Source: CAYJOG01 sp964371695 [NCBI: uncultured bacterium]
Lineage (GTDB): Bacteria; CAYJOG01
Assembly: GCA_964371695.1 (NCBI GenBank)
Contig: CAYJOG010000077.1
Coordinates: 1 to 9,226, forward strand
Direction: 5' to 3'
Length of the DNA stretch: 9,226 bases
Position numbers and translations under genes: made by a program
Shown here: piece by piece, positions 5,639 to 9,226 of the stretch
How positions within the stretch are numbered: position 1 is the stretch's first letter
Layout of the letters: each line of letters begins with the position of its first letter
Notes under the pieces: model-generated
Seen by the model: only the letters and a program-made list of their open reading frames with translations
What the model was told of the DNA's origin: nothing
Databases searched by the model: none

Positions 5639-6856
5639 ATGTCAAAAACCACCGAAAAAATCGTTCTGGCCTACTCCGGCGGCCTGGACACGTCCGTCAT
5701 CCTGCACTGGCTCAAAAAGACCTACGACGCCGACATCATCGCCTTCACCGCCGACCTGGGGCAGGAAGAAGAGCTGGACGGCCTGGAGGAAAAGGGTCTG
5801 CGCACGGGGGCCAGCAAGGTGGTGATCGAAGACCTGCGTGAGGAACTGGTGAAGGATTTTTTCTTTCCGGCGCTCAAGGCGGGGGCGGTGTATGAAGGGG
5901 TCTACCTGCTGGGCACCAGCATCGCCCGGCCCGTGATTGCCAAAGCCATGGTGCAACTGGCGCTCGCCCACAACGCCACGGCGCTCTCACACGGGGCCAC
6001 CGGCAAAGGCAACGATCAGGTGCGGTTCGAACTCACCGCCCAGGCCCTCGCCCCCCGGCTGAAAACCATCGCCCCCTGGCGGGAGTGGACCTTCCGGGGG
6101 CGGGAAGACCTCGTGGCCTATGCCGAGGCCGAGAAAATCCCCATCACCGTCACGCCCGAAAAACCCTACAGCATGGACCGCAACATCCTGCACATCAGTT
6201 ATGAAGGCGGCGTGCTGGAAGACCCCTGGGCCGGGCCTGAAGAAAACATGTTCCTGCTCACCCAGAGCATCCAGGCCGCCCCGGCTGAGCCGGTGGAGCT
6301 CGTCATTGGTTTTGAGGCCGGTGAGCCGGTGTCGCTGAACGGCGAAAAACCCGGCCCGGTGGCCCTCATGCAGCGGCTCAACAAACTGGCGGGCCAACAC
6401 GGGGTGGGGCGTACCGATCTGGTGGAAAACCGCTTTGTGGGCATGAAAAGCCGGGGGGTGTACGAAGCCCCCGCCGCCACGGTGCTCTACGCCGCGCACC
6501 GCGCCATGGAAAGCCTGACGCTGGACCGCGAGGCCATGTTCCTCAAAGACAGCCTCATGCCCAAAATCGCGCAGATCATCTATAACGGTTTCTGGTTCAG
6601 TCCCGAAATGAGCGCGCTCATGGCCATGGTGAACAACACGCAGACACGGGTCACCGGCGAGGTGCGGCTGACGCTTTACAAAGGCAACGTCATCATCACG
6701 GGCCGCCGCAGCCCTTTTTCGCTCTTTGACCCGAAGCTCGCCACCTTTGGCGGCGAAAGCACCTACAACCAGGCCGACGCCACGGGTTTCATTCGCCTGC
6801 AGGGCCTGCGCCTGCGCACCGAAACCGCCCTGCGGGAAAAAACGGAAAAGGCCTGA
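5639..6856 (+). CDS. argG: Argininosuccinate synthase
   Basis: A full-length 405-residue protein. It joins citrulline and aspartate at the cost of ATP to AMP and pyrophosphate, the penultimate step of arginine synthesis, in the cytoplasm as a tetramer. Seen: the N-type ATP pyrophosphatase P-loop 'AYSGGLDTS' (11-19), 'LGTSIARP' (91-98), the citrulline/aspartate-binding 'HGATGKGNDQVRFE' (118-131), 'APWREW', and 'MDRNILHISYEGG' with 'LEDPWAGPEENMF' downstream. Start: ATG at 5639 has a Shine-Dalgarno AAAAGG ending 8 bases upstream and gives the family N-terminus. It is followed after 4 bases by argH, so the two final arginine enzymes form an operon. The leader holds small hairpins that overlap the ribosome site. 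The closing residues after 'RLRTETALREK' are a lysine-rich tail of ordinary length. No missing catalytic residue was noticed. Confidence 0.97.
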   Translation: MSKTTEKIVLAYSGGLDTSVILHWLKKTYDADIIAFTADLGQEEELDGLEEKGLRTGASKVVIEDLREELVKDFFFPALKAGAVYEGVYLLGTSIARPVIAKAMVQLALAHNATALSHGATGKGNDQVRFELTAQALAPRLKTIAPWREWTFRGREDLVAYAEAEKIPITVTPEKPYSMDRNILHISYEGGVLEDPWAGPEENMFLLTQSIQAAPAEPVELVIGFEAGEPVSLNGEKPGPVALMQRLNKLAGQHGVGRTDLVENRFVGMKSRGVYEAPAATVLYAAHRAMESLTLDREAMFLKDSLMPKIAQIIYNGFWFSPEMSALMAMVNNTQTRVTGEVRLTLYKGNVIITGRRSPFSLFDPKLATFGGESTYNQADATGFIRLQGLRLRTETALREKTEKA

Positions 6857-6860
6857 GCGC

Positions 6861-8309
6861 ATGGCCAAAAAAACGTCCGGCAACAAAAACCAGAACGCCC
6901 TGTGGGCCGGACGTTTCGTCGCTTCACCCCACGAAGCCCTCATGCGCTTCACCGGCTCGCTCGAGACAGACCGACGCATGGCGGTGGAAGACATCGAGGG
7001 CAGCAAGGCCCACGCCGACATGCTGGCCCAGACGGGCCTGTTGGGCGCAAAAGACGCCGCTACCATTTCGCGGGGGCTGGCGCAGCTTTTGAAAGACGCC
7101 CGCGCAGGCCGGTTTGAGTTTGCCCCGCAGGATGAAGACATCCACCTGTATCACGAGCGGCGGCTGGTGGCGCTGGTGGGCGAGGCGGGCAAACGTCTGC
7201 ACACCGCCCGCAGCCGCAACGATCAGGTGGCCACCGACGCCCGGCTTTATGCCCGCCGCCGCTTAAGCGAAATCCGCGCCCTGCTGCTGGATTTGCTGGG
7301 CGTGTTGAGCCATCAGGCCCAGGCCCATGCCGACGTGCCTTTCATGGGTTTCACCCATTTGCAGGCCGCCATGCCCATCAGCGCCGGTCACTGGTTCATG
7401 GCTTATTTCTGGATGCTGCACCGCGACCTGGATTTGCTGGATCACGCTCTGAAAACCACCAACGCCGCCTGCCCCCTGGGGTCTGGCGCGCTGGCGGGCA
7501 CGGGCCTGCCCATCAACCGCCACGCCACGGCGGCGGCCCTGGGCTTTGACGCGCCCCACCCCAACAGTCTGGACGCCGTGGCCGACCGGGACTTCATGGC
7601 CCAGGGCCTGTTTGCCCTTTCCATGCTGGGCCTGCACCTGAGCCGCATGGCCGAGGACATGGTGCTCTACGCCTCGGCGGAGTTTGGCCTGCTTTTGCTG
7701 CCGGACGATTTCGCCACCGGCAGCAGCATGATGCCCCAAAAGAAAAACCCCGACGTGGCCGAACTGGCGCGGGCCAAAGCGGGCCTGCTGCTGGGTGATC
7801 TGCTGAGCCTGCTCACGCTGCTCAAAAACCTGCCCACGGCTTATAACCGAGACCTGCAAGAGGACAAACCCGTGTTCTTTCGCGGCCTGGACACGGCCCA
7901 GGGATTGCTGGAAGTGTGGGTTCCTTTTGTGTCGGCGGTGGGTCTGAAACCCTACCCCTTTGCCGAAAAAGACCCCCTGGGCCTCACGGCGGCCACGGAC
8001 CTGGCGGAGTTTCTGGTGTCCGGCGGGTTGCCCTTCCGCGAGGCCCACGAAATTGCCGGGGGGTTGGTGAAGGCCGCCCTGAAACAGCAAAAACCCCTGG
8101 GTGAAATCGCCCCCGCCGCCCTGCATCAGCAGCATCCCGCGCTGCTGAACACGCCCGCGAAAGTGCGCGAACTGAAAAACGCCCTGGACCCCAGGCAGAG
8201 CATGAACCGCAAACACAGTCTGGGGGGCGGCTCGCCCAAAAGCGTGCGGGCGCAGGTGCGTCAGGCGCAAAAAATCCTGTCCCAAGCAGAAAAAAACCAT
8301 GTTTCTTGA
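6861..8309 (+). CDS. argH: Argininosuccinate lyase
   Basis: A 482-residue member of the fumarase/aspartase superfamily that splits argininosuccinate into arginine and fumarate, completing arginine synthesis; active as a cytoplasmic homotetramer. Seen in order: 'LWAGRF' (14-19), 'EDIHLYHERRL' (92-102), 'GKRLHTARSRNDQVATD' (110-126), 'FTHLQAAMP' (164-172, with H166 in the catalytic histidine region), 'LGSGALAGTG', and the superfamily signature 'GSSMMPQKKNP' (287-297) with the catalytic serine and lysine. Length is slightly above the usual 455-465, with an extra polar N-terminal segment (about residues 1-11) and a basic C-terminus. Start: ATG at 6861, four bases after the argG stop; AAAAGG (6846-6851) inside the argG end can serve as ribosome site. 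Its last 11 bases overlap the cyclase gene, so all three genes are likely one transcript. Confidence 0.97.
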   Translation: MAKKTSGNKNQNALWAGRFVASPHEALMRFTGSLETDRRMAVEDIEGSKAHADMLAQTGLLGAKDAATISRGLAQLLKDARAGRFEFAPQDEDIHLYHERRLVALVGEAGKRLHTARSRNDQVATDARLYARRRLSEIRALLLDLLGVLSHQAQAHADVPFMGFTHLQAAMPISAGHWFMAYFWMLHRDLDLLDHALKTTNAACPLGSGALAGTGLPINRHATAAALGFDAPHPNSLDAVADRDFMAQGLFALSMLGLHLSRMAEDMVLYASAEFGLLLLPDDFATGSSMMPQKKNPDVAELARAKAGLLLGDLLSLLTLLKNLPTAYNRDLQEDKPVFFRGLDTAQGLLEVWVPFVSAVGLKPYPFAEKDPLGLTAATDLAEFLVSGGLPFREAHEIAGGLVKAALKQQKPLGEIAPAALHQQHPALLNTPAKVRELKNALDPRQSMNRKHSLGGGSPKSVRAQVRQAQKILSQAEKNHVS

Positions 8310-9132
8310 AACCGTCCTGCCGCTGGTTTCCATTCCCTTTGGCGTGAAGGACGGGGTGGAGATTCTGCTGCTGGGGTTTCTGTTTTACCGCCTCATGCTG
8401 CTGGTGCAGCGCACCCGTGCGGTGCAGCTGGTGAAGGGCATTGGCGTGTTGCTGCTGCTGTGGCTGCTGAGCACCACGCTGGGGTTTCCCACGCTCAACT
8501 GGGTGCTGGAAAAAGTCATGACGATGTTTCTCATCGCCCTGCCCATCGTGTTTCAGCCAGAGCTGCGCCGGGGTCTGGAACAACTGGGGCGCGGCGAGTT
8601 CTTTTTGCGCACCTGGGGCAACCGCGACACCAAAGAGGTGGTCATGAACATTCTCATCCGCGTGTGTCGCCAGTTGGCCCAGCGGCAGATGGGGGCCATT
8701 GTGGTGCTGGAGCAGCGCACGGGGCTGGATGAATACGCCCGCACCGGCACAGTGCTGGACGCCCAGTTGAGCGAAGACCTGCTGCTGTCGGTGTTCAACG
8801 TGCTCAGCCCGCTGCACGACGGCGCGGCCATTTGCCGGGGTGAGCGCGTGGCCGCCGCCGGGTGTTTTCTGCCGCTGAGCGAAAACCCCGACCTGCACAA
8901 AAAATATGGCACACGCCACGGTGCGGGGGTGGGGCTGAGCGAGGTGATCGACGCCGTGGTGCTGGTGGTGAGCGAAGAGCGGGGCGAGGTGAGCCTGTGT
9001 CATCAGGGCAAGCTCTTTGCCGATCTGGACGACGAAGCCCTGCGGCAATATCTACATCACCTGCTGGGCCCCCCCAAAAAACACGACGAGACCCCCGCCG
9101 GTGTTCCACCGGAAACAGAGGCGGCGACATGA
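8299..9132 (+). CDS. cdaA: Membrane diadenylate cyclase, CdaA/DacA type, with altered RHR motif
   Basis: A 277-residue protein. Three hydrophobic segments (about 17-35, 43-61 and 68-86) are followed by the juxtamembrane 'FQPELRRGLEQLGRGE' (85-100) and a cytoplasmic DisA_N cyclase domain (about 110-260). Known: CdaA makes the second messenger c-di-AMP from two ATP, controlling osmolyte transport and envelope homeostasis. Catalysis uses a DGA and an RHR motif. Seen: 'PLHDGAAI' (171-178) is intact, but the expected 'GTRHRAA.G.SE' reads 'GTRHGAGVGLSE' (204-215), so the second arginine is glycine (G208) and an alanine is also glycine. The first arginine, the histidine and the threonine are kept. 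Activity may be changed or the change tolerated. The C-terminal tail (about 258-277) is proline-rich. Start: ATG at 8299 gives the family N-terminus and an 11-base overlap with argH. The stop overlaps a following ATG (ATGA, 9129-9132). Confidence 0.92.
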   Translation: MFLETVLPLVSIPFGVKDGVEILLLGFLFYRLMLLVQRTRAVQLVKGIGVLLLLWLLSTTLGFPTLNWVLEKVMTMFLIALPIVFQPELRRGLEQLGRGEFFLRTWGNRDTKEVVMNILIRVCRQLAQRQMGAIVVLEQRTGLDEYARTGTVLDAQLSEDLLLSVFNVLSPLHDGAAICRGERVAAAGCFLPLSENPDLHKKYGTRHGAGVGLSEVIDAVVLVVSEERGEVSLCHQGKLFADLDDEALRQYLHHLLGPPKKHDETPAGVPPETEAAT

Positions 9133-9226
9133 AAGAGCCTGTTTATATACATGACGACATAAGTCGCTGTGCATGGATACCTGCTTGTGCAACGAAGCGC
9201 CGCCATCCTTACCCTCTCCCCTTTAC
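9129..9226 (+). CDS. Possible start of an overlapping downstream gene, unrecognised (partial)
   Basis: An ATG at 9129 overlaps the cyclase stop as ATGA and its frame stays open for 32 codons to the window end. The predicted start 'MKEPVYIHDDISRCAWIPAC' has no hydrophobic helix, so it is unlike CdaR/YbbR, the usual partner encoded after cdaA, which starts with a membrane anchor. The stretch is visibly less GC-rich than the rest and codon choice differs. It could be a real coupled gene, a chance frame after an insertion, or a contig-end artefact. No function can be given. Confidence 0.22.
   Translation, partial: MKEPVYIHDDISRCAWIPACATKRRHPYPLPF

Noticed and set aside
5593-5641. Possible leader peptide starting at ATG 5593
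   Set aside because: The ATG lies within the candidate -10 box, has no ribosome site, contains only one arginine, and does not terminate before argG, so it is not an arginine attenuator peptide.
5987-9048. Long minus-strand frames opposite argG, argH and cdaA
   Set aside because: All lie opposite confidently identified enzymes and have low-complexity, Q/H/G-rich translations.

Overview
The window holds two divergent gene blocks separated by a 172-base intergenic region (5467-5638). It is GC-rich and densely coding. A System I cytochrome c maturation cluster (ccmABC), a Maf-type motility/glycosylation protein and a CdaA-type diadenylate cyclase together point to a Gram-negative bacterium of proteobacterial or Desulfobacterota-like affinity. 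The exact lineage cannot be fixed from the sequence alone.

Left block, all on the minus strand, read from 5466 down to 1: an AAA+ ATPase with a DUF4143/nuclease-like C-terminus (5466-4252); a 637-residue Maf/DUF115 protein (4208-2295); ccmA (2305-1649), which overlaps the Maf gene by 11 bases; a two-gene toxin-antitoxin-like module (1600-1400 and 1403-858, joined by an ATGA overlap); ccmB (816-124); and the first 38 codons of ccmC (114-1). The module sits between ccmA and ccmB, two genes that encode halves of one ABC transporter and are normally adjacent. Its larger protein carries the N-terminal signature of H-Y-type ADP-ribosyltransferases (HG, then G.GIYF, then A..WA). The smaller one is a 66-residue candidate antitoxin.

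Right block, plus strand: argG (5639-6856) and argH (6861-8309), the last two steps of arginine synthesis, then a cdaA/dacA homologue (8299-9132) that overlaps argH by 11 bases. The cyclase has an intact DGA motif, but the usual RHR is changed to RHG. The last 94 bases differ in composition and do not look like the cdaR/ybbR gene that often follows cdaA.

Main points for follow-up: the ART-like pair inside the ccm operon; promoters at the antitoxin, ATPase and ccmB starts whose -10 elements lie 6-7 bases before a start codon that has no Shine-Dalgarno, suggesting leaderless mRNAs; the altered cyclase motif; a compact set of mutually exclusive hairpins before argG; and a perfect palindrome in the divergent intergenic region.
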